This document shows, piece after piece, positions 7,261 through 15,276 of a stretch of DNA of 64,000 bases. How positions within the stretch are numbered: position 1 is the first letter of the stretch; each line of letters starts with the position of its first letter. The notes below the pieces were generated by a model. The model did no database searches, was not told the origin of the DNA, and saw only the letters and a program-made list of their open reading frames with translations. The translations under genes were made by a program, and so were the position numbers. The stretch is from DATBLE01 sp963764565 (GTDB lineage Bacteria > Actinomycetota > Thermoleophilia > Gaiellales > Gaiellaceae), in assembly GCA_963764565.1 (NCBI GenBank), contig CAVXTD010000022.1, positions 1 to 64,000 on the forward strand. The letters are read 5' to 3'.

Positions 7261-7618
7261 ATGAAGAAAGGTGCCGACCCAGAACTCGTCACCGAGACGT
7301 TCGAGTACGACGGTGGCCGGCAGGTCACGGTCTACGTCCCGGCGACCACGCCCGAGGCAGTCGTGTTCGCCGGTGACGGTCAGCTGATCTCGCAATGGGG
7401 CGGAGTCCTCGAGGCTGCCGGCGTACCGACACGCTGCGGCTCCATGAGTACTCGCCGGCGGCGGCCTCCTCTACACGTTGTGCAAGGCGGCAGCACGCTA
7501 CGGAGCCAGCGTGGCACGCGAGACTTCCGAACCAGCGATCGCCTACGCGAAGGTGTGGGCGAAGCTCCCGCGCTCGCGGTTCGTCAAGTATCGACGCGGC
7601 TGGCTGCCGGATGACTGA
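7261..7618 (+). pseudogene. Esterase-like N-terminus joined to an unrelated C-terminus
   Basis: From ATG 7261 the protein reads ELVTETFEYDGGRQVTVYVP, then EAVVFAGDGQLISQWGGVLE, the start of an enterochelin-esterase-like hydrolase. After about residue 57 the frame is not coding-like. A second frame from about 7446 reads GGGLLYTLCKAAARYGASVA and KVWAKLPRSRFVKYRRGWLP, ending at TGA 7616-7618, which resembles a real but different C-terminus. Catalytic residues of an esterase are missing. This looks like two gene fragments brought together by deletion between repeat copies 4 and 5. Confidence 0.45.
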
Positions 7619-7640
7619 TCGACGCCGCTCGCATGCGCGA

Positions 7641-7661
7641 GTGTTCAGGAATGTCCCCTGA
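7641..7661 (+). repeat. Dispersed direct repeat, copy 5
   Basis: GTGTTCAGGAATGTCCCCTG, preceded by GCATGCGCGA, 432 bases after copy 4. It is the most complete copy; TCAGG and CCTGA form a 5-bp inverted repeat around AATGTCC. I saw no further copy beyond here. Confidence 0.6.
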
Positions 7662-7790
7662 GAGAAGCGAGGCTCCCGACCCCTCGGATGTGACCACCTC
7701 GTGTGCCTATGAGCGAGAGCCGTCCGGAACACCGCTCGCGATCACCGCGCGACGGTGTCCCGGACAGACTCGACGAACTCGGACCTGAGG

Positions 7791-8286
7791 CTAGAAGGAG
7801 AGCGTCACGGTCGAGGTCGATGTTCCGTTCTCGTGGTTGACGACCACGATCTGGCCGCGAGCGTTCGCGTAGGGGCCGATTCCACCGGTGATCGCCCAGC
7901 GATTCGGCTTCGCACCGTTCTGGAAGATGCCGTCGCCGCCAAACGTGAAGTACCCGTTGGGGACATGCGCGATGCCGCTGCAGACGCCATCGATGGTCGG
8001 GCTCTGCGAAAGCACAGTGCACTGGATGAGGACGTGGCCGACCGCCGTACCGCTTGGCTTCCCGAACTGCGGCCCGTGATTTCGAAGCACCAGTTGAGGA
8101 CCTACTCGCGCCGATCGGCGGAGCCGTGTTCGATGTCCCGTCGAATCCGACCGCAGTCACCGTGGCAACCGAGTCGTCGAATCTCAGCACCCTGGTAGAG
8201 CCGGCCGCACCAGCCTGGATCACACCGAACATGAGCGCAACTCCGAGCAGGGAAACGCTGAACACTCCCAACCGCGAGGGGAACAT
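7791..8286 (-). CDS. Secreted allene-oxide-cyclase-barrel-like protein, frameshifted
   Basis: The first frame from ATG 8286 gives a signal peptide (MFPSRLGVFSVSLLGVALMF, then GVIQAGAAG) and the start of the mature protein. A second frame continues VGPQLVLRNHGPQFGKPSGT, then IDGVCSGIAHVPNGYFTFGG and RWAITGGIGPYANARGQI. The ITGG.G.Y..ARG pattern and beta-rich make-up match the dirigent/allene oxide cyclase barrel found in secreted bacterial proteins of unknown function. Removing one base near 8103 joins the halves. The feature spans both parts. Confidence 0.5.
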
Positions 8287-8577
8287 GACACCCTTTCAGC
8301 CGAATTTGGCCCTGCCCGAGCGCGAGTCTACAGGCCCGGCACTCGTTGAGCGAGCCGAGACTCCCTCAGTGGCGCAGGAGGCCGCGATAGCCTCGGAAAG
8401 TCCGGGAGATTCCGCAGAGCAGACGCCGCCGCCGATCAACGCGCGTGCATCAACTTGGCCAAACCGCCCTGACGAGAAGGGCGTCATCTGACCAAAGTGT
8501 GCTCTCGCCGGAGCCGGGCTTCGCCCGGCGGGAGGCCAGTTCGTGCAGGAATCAACACTCCGAGAAGGAGGGGGATC
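8287..8577. other. Intergenic stretch without a recognisable gene
   Basis: Between the secreted protein start and the rpoD terminator no frame on either strand shows a family resemblance. It should contain the promoter of the minus-strand secreted protein. A GC-rich inverted repeat (GCCGGGCTTCGCCCGGC) lies near 8513-8530. Confidence 0.4.
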
Positions 8578-8602
8578 GCGGGGGAACCATGGGTTCACCC
8601 GC
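8578..8602 (-). terminator. GGAACC-type hairpin after rpoD
   Basis: GCGGGGGAACC and GGTTCACCCGC form a stem around AT(GG), about 40 bases downstream of the rpoD stop. The core GGAACCATGGGTTC recurs after prs (46484-46509), so this appears to be a recurrent terminator type in this genome. Confidence 0.6.
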
Positions 8603-8644
8603 GAAGCGAGCGACGAGCCCGGCGGCGAAGCCGCCGGCGAGCGG

Positions 8645-9721
8645 CTATGCGACGTCGCGGAGCTTCTGCGAGTCGGCCAGCGCGCGTAGCTTCTTCAAGC
8701 TCTGGTTCTCGATCTGGCGGATGCGCTCACGGGTGACGTTGAACGCACGGCCGACCTCGTCGAGCGTGCAGGGGTGCTCGCCGTTCAGCCCGTAGCGAAG
8801 CTCGAGGACGCGCCGCTCGCGGTTCGAGAGCTGCGAAAGGATCTTCTCGAGTGTCTCCTTGCGGAGCGTGACTTCGGCCGCCTCGTCTGGGAGCGGCGCC
8901 GACTCGTCGGTGATGAAGTGGCCGAACTCGGATTCCTCTTCGTCGCCGACCGGCTTCTCGAGCGACACGGGCGACTGCGCCGTCCGGCGGATCTGCTCGA
9001 CCTCGTCGGCGGTCAACTCGAGGTCGCGTGCGATCTCGAGCGAGTTCGGCTCGCGGCCGAACTCGGCGCGCAGCTTCCGCTCCGAGCGGACGATCTTGTT
9101 CAGCTTCTCGACGACGTGAACCGGCATTCGGATCGTGCGCGCCTTGTCGGCGAGCGCGCGGGCTACCGCCTGCCTGATCCACCACGTCGCATACGTCGAG
9201 AACTTGAAGCCCTTGCGGTAGTCGAACTTCTCGGCCGCGCGGACGAGCCCGATCGTGCCCTCCTGGATCAGATCGAGGAACGGCAGGCCCTGATTGCGGT
9301 AGCGCTTGGCGATCGAGACGACGAGGCGAAGGTTCGCCTCGACCATCTCCTGCTTGGCGCGGTGGTCGCCGCGCTCGATGCGCTTTGCCAGCTCGACCTC
9401 CTGCGCCGCCGTCAGCAGGTCGACGCGGCCGACGTCCTTGAGGAAGAGCTGGAGCGAGTCGGTGGAGACCTCCTGCACCTCGATCTCCTCGACCGGCTCG
9501 TCCTCCGCTTCGACGGCGACGACCTCGATCTGGAGCTCGTCGAGCGCCTGGTAGAAGTCGTCGATCTGGCCGGCGTCGAGATCGAGCTCGTCGAGGGCGA
9601 GCGTGATCTCATCGGCCGTCAGCGAGCCCGCCTCGCGGCCGGACTCCAAGAGGTTTCGCGCCTCCTCGGTCTCGAGCACTGCCAGCCGCGGTTCGACCAC
9701 GGCTGTCTCGCTTGCGCTCAC
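8645..9721 (-). CDS. rpoD: Primary RNA polymerase sigma factor (sigma-70, RpoD/SigA)
   Basis: A protein of 358 residues. The N-terminal 85 residues are acidic and match the region 1.1-like part. Region 1.2 starts at DSLQLFLKDVGRVDLLTAAQ. Region 2 holds ANLRLVVSIAKRYRNQGLPF, LDLIQEGTIGLVRAAEKFDY and FKFSTYATWWIRQAVARA (2.3/2.4, -10 recognition). Region 3 holds MPVHVVEKLNK and SPVSLEKPVGDEEES. Region 4 holds NRERRVLELRYGLNGEHPCT and NVTRERIRQIENQSLKKLR (-35 recognition helix). These features mark the housekeeping sigma factor, which directs most transcription. It is followed by a hairpin at 8578-8602. Confidence 0.97.
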   Translation of the reverse strand: MSASETAVVEPRLAVLETEEARNLLESGREAGSLTADEITLALDELDLDAGQIDDFYQALDELQIEVVAVEAEDEPVEEIEVQEVSTDSLQLFLKDVGRVDLLTAAQEVELAKRIERGDHRAKQEMVEANLRLVVSIAKRYRNQGLPFLDLIQEGTIGLVRAAEKFDYRKGFKFSTYATWWIRQAVARALADKARTIRMPVHVVEKLNKIVRSERKLRAEFGREPNSLEIARDLELTADEVEQIRRTAQSPVSLEKPVGDEEESEFGHFITDESAPLPDEAAEVTLRKETLEKILSQLSNRERRVLELRYGLNGEHPCTLDEVGRAFNVTRERIRQIENQSLKKLRALADSQKLRDVA

Positions 9722-9852
9722 TCCCCACCCCCCCGCGTCAAGGCCGACAAGCTAGCCGTCACCAGGTGTCCCGTCAAACGACCCGTCAAGAAGGCGGCAC
9801 TGTTGCAGACGGTGCGGATGGACACGATCGACGCGAGACCGCGTACTGCCGC

Positions 9853-10816
9853 TCACCCGGTGCCGGCTCCCGGCAGCTTGGCGAGAAACTGGTGCGCCTC
9901 GCGGCCGAGCGTCGTTCGGGGGCCTGCCGCGCGCGCAAGCCCAAGCTCGCGCTTCGCCTCGTCGAGGCTGCCCAGCCACAGGAGGCAGAGCGCCGAGATG
10001 GAAGCGGACGCTCTGGCTCTTGGGGTAGCGGCGGGCGAGCGGCCCGAGCAGCGAGAACGTGCGCGAGGGGTCAGCCTTGTCGAAGCGGGCGACGGCGACC
10101 GCGACCTGTGGCTCGGGATCGAGTGGAGCGAGCGCAGCCGCCGCCCGGTACTCGCCGAGCGCAGAGAGCTGGTGGCCGAGACGCTGGAGCGCGACGCCGT
10201 AGAGCAGCTTCTCGCGCACGCCGCCCGTCTTCGCGCGGCGGCGCAGGTAGGCGAGTTGATTCGGCGGGGCGAGCCGGCTCAACTCGGGCGGCGCCGGGAA
10301 GCTGGGGACGAAGTCGGGGAGACCGCGCGGGAACTTCGGGTGGAGCAGATCCTCGGCCCGGATCGCGTACGGGGTGTCCGGCTGCGCCTTGCGCGCGACC
10401 CGCCAAGCAGCCACCGCTCCGGCGTCGTCGCCGTTCCAGTAGAGGCCGAGACCGTAGTGGAGCTGAACGAGCGAACGCCCCGGGAACATCGCCGCCAACC
10501 GAGCGATCTCGCCGAAGCCCCGCGGCCAAGCGGCGAACGCCGCGCCGATCTCCGCCTCGACGGAGCGGTAGCGGCCGAAGATCGCCCCCGCTTCCTGCGT
10601 CTTGCCCGCGTCGTACAGGCCGGCCGCGCGTCGGAGGGCGACCGCCTCGGCGTCCGTTCTCACGCCGAGATCGAGCACGAGCGGCGGTCCGCCTGCCTTC
10701 GCCGGCGGGGGTTTCGGAGTGGTCGTGCGTGTGGCAAGGGTGACGCCGACGGTGACGCCGGCAGCGGCCGCTGCGCAAACGGCGACAGCCCCGTAGAGGC
10801 GCAGGCGAGAGCTCAC
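9853..10816 (-). CDS. Membrane-anchored TPR-type protein, frameshifted near the end
   Basis: From GTG 10816 the protein has one N-terminal helix (LYGAVAVCAAAAAGVTVGV), then helix-turn-helix repeats such as AVALRRAAGLYDAGKTQEAG, LVQLHYGLGLYWNGDDAGAV and LLYGVALQRLGHQLSALGEY, the alternation of tetratricopeptide repeats. The last repeat (LCLLWLGSLDEAKRELGLAR, then GREAHQFLAKLPGAGTG) lies in another frame, ending at TGA 9853-9855. Deleting one base near 9990-9996 restores it. It probably scaffolds proteins at the outer face of the membrane; the partner is unknown. Confidence 0.65.
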
Positions 10817-10889
10817 GACGCGCGACGTTACCCGTGCCGGGGGAATACCCGGCGGGCGGCGGCGTTTCTCTCCCTACGAATGCCTGCTC

Positions 10890-10933
10890 CGACGCGCTAT
10901 CTTTTTTGAACCGACGCGGCTATCTTTTTTGAA
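10890..10933 (+). repeat. Tandem direct repeat in the moeZ leader
   Basis: CGACGCGCTATCTTTTTTG (10890-10908) is repeated as CGACGCGGCTATCTTTTTTG (10912-10931), each followed by AA. The second copy has one extra G and ends four bases before the moeZ ATG. The T-runs stand out in this GC-rich DNA. There is no Shine-Dalgarno sequence before the ATG, so the repeat occupies the position of promoter or leader. Confidence 0.7.
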
Positions 10934-10936
10934 TCA

Positions 10937-12113
10937 ATGACGAGTTACCGTGAGCTGCTCACCCAGGTCAAGGCCGAGATCGCGGAGATCGACGCGACCG
11001 ACGCGGCCGTGCGCCTCGACTCGGACGATGCGCCGGTATTCCTCGACGTCCGCGAGCGTGACGAGTGGGACGAGGGCCACATCCCCGGAGCGGTGTTCAT
11101 CCCGCGTGGCAATCTCGAGTCGCGCGTCGAGACAGCGCTGACGGACAAGAGCCGCCCGGTGGTCGTCTACTGCGCCGTCGGGGCGCGCTCGGCGTTCGCG
11201 GCGAAGTCCCTCGTCGAACTCGGGTACGACGACGTGGTTTCGCTCGCGGGCGGGTACACCGACTGGAAGCGGAACGGCTTCCCGACTCGGCTGCCGCGGG
11301 CGCTCGGCGAGGAGCAGCGCCGCCGGTACAGCCGCCATGTGCTGATCCCGGAGGTCGGCGAGGAGGGCCAGCTCAAGCTGCTCGACGCACGCATCCTCCT
11401 GATCGGCGCCGGAGGGCTTGGCTCGCCGGCCTCGCTCTACCTGGCCGCCGCGGGCATCGGCACGCTCGGGATCGTCGACGACGACGATGTCGATGCGACC
11501 AACCTCCAGCGCCAGATCGTCCACTCGACCGACCGGCTCGGAGAGCCGAAGGCCGAGTCGGCCAAGCGGACGCTCGAGGCGCTCAACCCGGACGTCACCG
11601 TCAAGACCTACCGCGAACGGCTCACCTCGGAGAACGCCGACCGGATCCTCGGCGAGGGCTGGGACGTGATCGTCGACGGTGCGGACAACTTCCCGACCAG
11701 GTACCTGCTGAACGACGCATCCGTCTGGCACTCGATCCCGATCGTGCACGGCTCGATCTACCGCTTCGAGGGCCAGGTGACCGTATTCAATCCGCGGGAA
11801 CGGTCCCTGCTATCGCTGCCTGTTCCCACAGCCGCCGCCGCCCGAGCTCGCCCCGAGCTGCGCGGAGGGCGGCGTACTCGGCGTCCTGCCCGGCGTCGTC
11901 GGCTCGATTCAGGCGACCGAGGCGCTGAAGCTGGTGCTCGGGATCGGCGACCCGCTGGTCGGCCGGCTGCTGCTGTACGACGCGCTCGCCGCCTCGTTCA
12001 CCGAGGTGACCCTTCGCCGCGATCCCGCCTGCCCGGTGTGCGGCGACAACCCGACGATCACCGAGTACGTCGACTACGTCGAGTTCTGCCAAGGCACGCG
12101 AGCCCACGCATGA
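10937..12113 (+). CDS. moeZ: Rhodanese-ThiF sulfur-carrier activating enzyme (MoeZ-like), frameshifted
   Basis: The N-terminal rhodanese domain (about 20-115) has VFLDVRERDEWDEGHIPGAV and the active-site loop YCAVGARS with a catalytic Cys. The ThiF/MoeB domain follows with GAGGLGSPASLYLAAAGIG (nucleotide loop), VDDDDVDATNLQRQ and later GVLPGVVGSIQATEALKLVL. Zinc Cys pairs are PCYRC and CPVCG. The last hundred residues lie in another frame; deleting one base at about 11801 joins them, and the true stop is TGA 12111-12113. The enzyme adenylates and sulfurates a ubiquitin-like carrier, here surely the CysO encoded 13 bases downstream. The domain order is reversed relative to the mycobacterial MoeZ. 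Confidence 0.85.
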
Positions 12114-12126
12114 TGGTCGATCGCCC

Positions 12127-12384
12127 GTGAGCGTCGTCCGCATACCCCCCACCCTCAGGACCGCGACCGGCGGCGCCCGCGAAGTGCCGGCCGCGGGGAG
12201 CACCGTTGCGGACGTGCTCGACGACCTGACCAGCCGGTTTCCCGCGCTCGAAGGGCAGCTCCAGTTCGCGAACGTGTACGTCGACGGCGAGGACATCCGC
12301 ACCCTCGACGAGCTGAACACGCCGGTGCGCGAGGGCGCCACGATCATCCTCCTGCCGGCGATGGCAGGGGGATCGTGTGGCTAG
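12127..12384 (+). CDS. cysO: MoaD/ThiS-like sulfur carrier protein (CysO)
   Basis: An 85-residue ubiquitin-fold protein: VVRIPPTLRTATGGAREVPA, then VADVLDDLTSRFPALEGQL, VYVDGEDIRTLDELNT and ATIILLPAMAGG. Carriers of this group end in Gly-Gly, whose thiocarboxylate donates sulfur. Here three further residues, Ser-Cys-Gly, follow the Gly-Gly. They would have to be removed before MoeZ can activate the protein, a job known for JAMM proteases in related systems. The start is GTG 12127, and the stop overlaps the cysM start, so translation is coupled. Confidence 0.88.
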   Translation: MSVVRIPPTLRTATGGAREVPAAGSTVADVLDDLTSRFPALEGQLQFANVYVDGEDIRTLDELNTPVREGATIILLPAMAGGSCG

Positions 12385-13315
12385 CCGCCTCGCCCCGAGC
12401 CTGATCGACCTGATCGGGCAGACGCCGCTTGTCGAGCTGCCTCGGCTCGCTCCGAAGGCCGGCGTCCAGCTCTACGCCAAGCTCGAGGGGCAGAACCCGA
12501 CCGGCTCGATCAAGGACCGAGTGGCGCTCGCGATGATCGAGGCAGCCGAGCTCTCAGGCGAGTTGGAGCCGGGCCGAGCATTGCTCGAGCCGACGAGCGG
12601 AAACACGGGGATCTCCCTGGCGATGGTCGCGAAGCTGAAGGGCTACCCGCTGACGTGTGTGCTGCCCGAGAACGCGACCGAGGAGCGGAGGCGCCTCCTG
12701 CGCATCTACGGTGCGGAGATCGTCCCCTCTCCGGCGGCCGAGGGCTCGAACGGCGCCATCCGCCTCGCGCTCTCCATGGCCGAGGCCGACTCTGGGTACT
12801 TCATGCCCTTCCAGTACGCGAACCAGGCGAACCCGCGGGCGCACTACGAGGGCACCGGCGCCGAGATCGCGCAGGCGCTCGACCGCGTGGACGTGCTCGT
12901 CGCCGGCCTCGGTACGGGCGGCACGCTGATGGGCGTGGGCGAGCGGCTCCGCGAGAGCTTCCCCGACGTCGTCGTCGCCGCGGCCGAGCCTCTGCCCGGC
13001 GATCCTGTGATGGGCCTTCGCTCGCTCGACGACGGCTACGTACCGCCGATCCTCGACGTCGCCAAGCTCGACCGGAAGATTCTCGTCTCCAACGCCGAGT
13101 CGCTCGCCGGCGTCCGCGCTCTCATCAACACGGAGGGGATCTTCGCCGGCCTCTCCTCGGGCGCGGTCGTGCACGTCGCCCGCCGCCTCGCCGCCGACCT
13201 CGACGAGGGGGTCGTGGTCTGCATCCTCGCCGACGCAGGCTGGAAGTATCTGTCCGCCGACTTCTGGGACGAGCCCGATCCAGAGGCGGCGATGGAGCGC
13301 GGACACTGGTGGTAG
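12377..13315 (+). CDS. cysM: CysO-dependent cysteine synthase (CysM)
   Basis: A 312-residue PLP enzyme of fold type II. The PLP lysine lies in EGQNPTGSIKDRVALAM (about residue 46). The phosphate/substrate loop is EPTSGNTGISLAMVA, and the glycine loop is VAGLGTGGTLMGVGERLR. It catalyses beta-replacement on O-phosphoserine or O-acetylserine, with the CysO thiocarboxylate as sulfur donor if it works like the mycobacterial CysM. The C-terminal tail ends in Trp-Trp. It overlaps cysO by 8 bases and mec by 1 base. The operon context is the main reason to call CysM rather than CysK. Confidence 0.92.
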   Translation: MASRLAPSLIDLIGQTPLVELPRLAPKAGVQLYAKLEGQNPTGSIKDRVALAMIEAAELSGELEPGRALLEPTSGNTGISLAMVAKLKGYPLTCVLPENATEERRRLLRIYGAEIVPSPAAEGSNGAIRLALSMAEADSGYFMPFQYANQANPRAHYEGTGAEIAQALDRVDVLVAGLGTGGTLMGVGERLRESFPDVVVAAAEPLPGDPVMGLRSLDDGYVPPILDVAKLDRKILVSNAESLAGVRALINTEGIFAGLSSGAVVHVARRLAADLDEGVVVCILADAGWKYLSADFWDEPDPEAAMERGHWW

Positions 13316-13695
13316 TGGTGCCCGCCGCCTTGCGCCGGGCACTGGAAGAGCACGCGGCGCAAGAGGCCCCGAACGAGGCGTGCGGGTTGCTGGCGCTCCG
13401 CGACGGAGTCGCGGAGCGCTATCTCCCCTGCGTGAACCGGCTCGCGAGCCCGTTCCGCTTCGAGCTCCAGGCTCCCGACCCTGGCCTGCTCATCGACCTC
13501 GAGGACGAGGGCTACGAGCTTGCCGTCTTCCACTCGCACCCGACCAACTCGGCCAGGCCCTCTCGGACGGACATCGCCAACATCGGGCTCTGGGAGGGCC
13601 GCCCCTATCTGATCCTCTCGCGCGCGACCGGCGAGCTCGGGGGGTGGCAGATCGTCGGGGGAGCGGTCGAGCCGCTCCCCCTGGAAGAACGCTAG
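13315..13695 (+). CDS. mec: JAMM/MPN+ metalloprotease (Mec-type)
   Basis: About 126 residues. Its JAMM zinc motif is complete: the Glu in NEACGLLALRDG, then VFHSHPTNSARPSRTDIANI giving H-x-H-x(7)-S-x-x-D. In the characterised pathway this protease cuts the cysteine adduct from CysO to release free cysteine. Here it could also remove the three residues that follow the CysO Gly-Gly. Start GTG 13315 overlaps the cysM TAG by one base; GTG 13318 is equally possible. It converges with the cupredoxin gene and overlaps its 3' end by four bases. Confidence 0.9.
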   Translation: MVPAALRRALEEHAAQEAPNEACGLLALRDGVAERYLPCVNRLASPFRFELQAPDPGLLIDLEDEGYELAVFHSHPTNSARPSRTDIANIGLWEGRPYLILSRATGELGGWQIVGGAVEPLPLEER

Positions 13696-14054
13696 ACAAC
13701 CACGAAGAACCCGAACATCGAGCTCTCGTGGGGCCGGCAGTAGTACTTGTACTTCCCCTTCTTCAGGGTCAGCGTGAACGTCTTCGTCCCGACGAAGGGC
13801 ACGGTCGTGAAGTCTTTCGCGAACCCCTTCGGTCCGTCGAGCCCGTAGCTGTGGATCGACGCCTTGTCGTGAATCACGAACGTGTACCTGCCGGCCTTCA
13901 GCCTCTTCACCAGTTTCCCGCTCGCGGACTTGAGCGTGATCGTGAAGCCGGGGCCGACGGTGCCGGTCAGCTTCACGGGCGCCATCGGGGTCGCAGCCGA
14001 GGTCACGGCGAGCGCGACCGCGGCGGCGATGAGCAGTGCGAGTAATCGTTTCAT
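13692..14054 (-). CDS. Secreted cupredoxin-like blue copper protein
   Basis: A 120-residue protein with a signal peptide (MKRLLALLIAAAVALAVTSA). The mature domain keeps the type-1 copper ligands in order: His in DKASIHSYGLDG, then Cys, His and Met in YYCRPHESSMFGFF (C-x(2)-H-x(3)-M). Such proteins carry single electrons outside the membrane, for example to terminal oxidases or in nitrite and copper metabolism; the partner is not visible here. Start ATG 14054 is the natural start of the signal peptide. Confidence 0.85.
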   Translation of the reverse strand: MKRLLALLIAAAVALAVTSAATPMAPVKLTGTVGPGFTITLKSASGKLVKRLKAGRYTFVIHDKASIHSYGLDGPKGFAKDFTTVPFVGTKTFTLTLKKGKYKYYCRPHESSMFGFFVVV

Positions 14055-14128
14055 GCCTGCTCGTACGCAACCAGCCCCGAAGCGGATTGTCTCCTTCCGA
14101 GACCCCCTACCCTGCCAGGATAGGCGAC

Positions 14129-14704
14129 ATGCAGGTGCGCGAGATCGCAGCCGGGCTCTGGTGGTGGACGGGAAGGCACCCGGCCTGGACGCCCGCAGAC
14201 GGCGGGGCCGACGGCTGGGAGCAGGAGGTCGGGTGTGTGTACTACGAGGGGCCCGATGCAGTCGTCCTGTTCGACCCGCTCGTCCCGATGGAGGATCCGG
14301 AACGCTTCTACGAGGCGCTCGACCGCGACGTCGAACGAGCAGGGAAGCCCGTACGCGTCCTGTTGACGGTGGACGCACACGCGCGCAGCGCGCAGCAGCT
14401 CGCCGAGCGCTACGAGGGCACAGTCGGTGAGCTTCCCGGCGGCGTCGAGATCGGGGCCGAAGCGATCGAGGAGCTGGTCTTCTGGATCCCGGAACACCGG
14501 GCGATCGTGACCGGAGACGTGATCATCAGCCGCGACGGAGAGGTGTGCCTGCCCCGCACCTGGATCGGTGAGGCGCGCTGGGCCGAGGCGATCGAGCGGC
14601 TGAGCCCGCTGCTCGAGCTGCCGATCGAGCGCGTGCTGGTCACGCACGGCGAGCCGGTGCTCGCCGGCGGGCGCGAGGCGCTGGCGCGAGCGCTCGCCGA
14701 CTAG
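14129..14704 (+). CDS. Metallo-beta-lactamase-fold protein with degenerate metal site
   Basis: A protein of 191 residues that has the outline of the MBL fold: AVVLFDPLVPMEDPERFYEA, VRVLLTVDAHARSAQQLAER, AIVTGDVI and the final IERVLVTHGEPVLAGG. The usual HxHxDH motif is replaced by TVDAHARSAQQL, so the first metal site is missing. The Asp of TGDV and the His of THGEP remain. It may be non-catalytic or use a single metal. Start ATG 14129 has AGGATAGG upstream. It converges with the DJ-1 gene, overlapping by four bases. Confidence 0.65.
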   Translation: MQVREIAAGLWWWTGRHPAWTPADGGADGWEQEVGCVYYEGPDAVVLFDPLVPMEDPERFYEALDRDVERAGKPVRVLLTVDAHARSAQQLAERYEGTVGELPGGVEIGAEAIEELVFWIPEHRAIVTGDVIISRDGEVCLPRTWIGEARWAEAIERLSPLLELPIERVLVTHGEPVLAGGREALARALAD

Positions 14705-15264
14705 ACCGTGACTGCCGCGCCCTGAAGCACGGCGACGAACGCGCGGGACCACTCGGCGAGATCACCCCAGCCGCGGCACGAGACCATGTTGCCGTCCACC
14801 ACGTCGGCCCCTTCGACGTAGGTGCCGCCGGCGGCCTCGATGTCGGGGCCGAGCGGCGGGAACCCGGAGCTCTTCCGCCCCTTGAGGTAGCCGAGCGCAG
14901 CGGGCACCTGCGGGCCGTGGCAGAGCGTTCCGACCGGCAGGTCGTTGTCGAAGAAGTGCGCGACGATCCGGCGCACGTCGGGATCGACCCTGATGTACTC
15001 GGGCGCGCGACCGCCCGGGATGACCAGCGCGGCATAGCGCTCGGGCTCGACCTCCGAGAAGGAGAAGTCCGGCTCGACCCGCCGGCCCGGCTTCTCGACG
15101 TAGGCGTCGGAGTCGGGCTCGAAGTCGTGGACGACGGTGCGCAGCGTCCGCCGCGACGGCGCGGCGATGTCCACCGCGAACCCGGCCTCGCGCAGCCGGT
15201 AGAGGATGAAGAAGAGCTCGAGGTCCTCGACGGCGTCGCCGGCCAGCATCAGCACACGTTCCAT
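14701..15264 (-). CDS. DJ-1/PfpI family protein
   Basis: A 187-residue protein with the DJ-1/PfpI fold. The N-terminus is VLMLAGDAVEDLELFFILYR with the conserved acidic residue after the first strand. The nucleophile elbow is PVGTLCHGPQVPAALGYL, with Cys followed by His, and VIPGGRAPEYIRV precedes it. Members act as glyoxalase/deglycase-like enzymes or stress proteins; the specific reaction cannot be read here. A start at ATG 15264 fits the family. Confidence 0.88.
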   Translation of the reverse strand: MERVLMLAGDAVEDLELFFILYRLREAGFAVDIAAPSRRTLRTVVHDFEPDSDAYVEKPGRRVEPDFSFSEVEPERYAALVIPGGRAPEYIRVDPDVRRIVAHFFDNDLPVGTLCHGPQVPAALGYLKGRKSSGFPPLGPDIEAAGGTYVEGADVVDGNMVSCRGWGDLAEWSRAFVAVLQGAAVTV

Positions 15265-15276
15265 GCGTCGAGTATC

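Noticed and set aside
5325..7661. An integron cassette array
   Set aside because: The repeat lacks the attC core (GTTRRRY with an inverted partner) and no integrase is seen; genes run in both directions.
8774..10909. A 711-residue plus-strand open frame opposite rpoD and the TPR gene
   Set aside because: It is antisense to clearly conserved sigma factor sequence and is Arg/Leu/Asp-rich low-complexity translation typical of the opposite strand of GC-rich genes.
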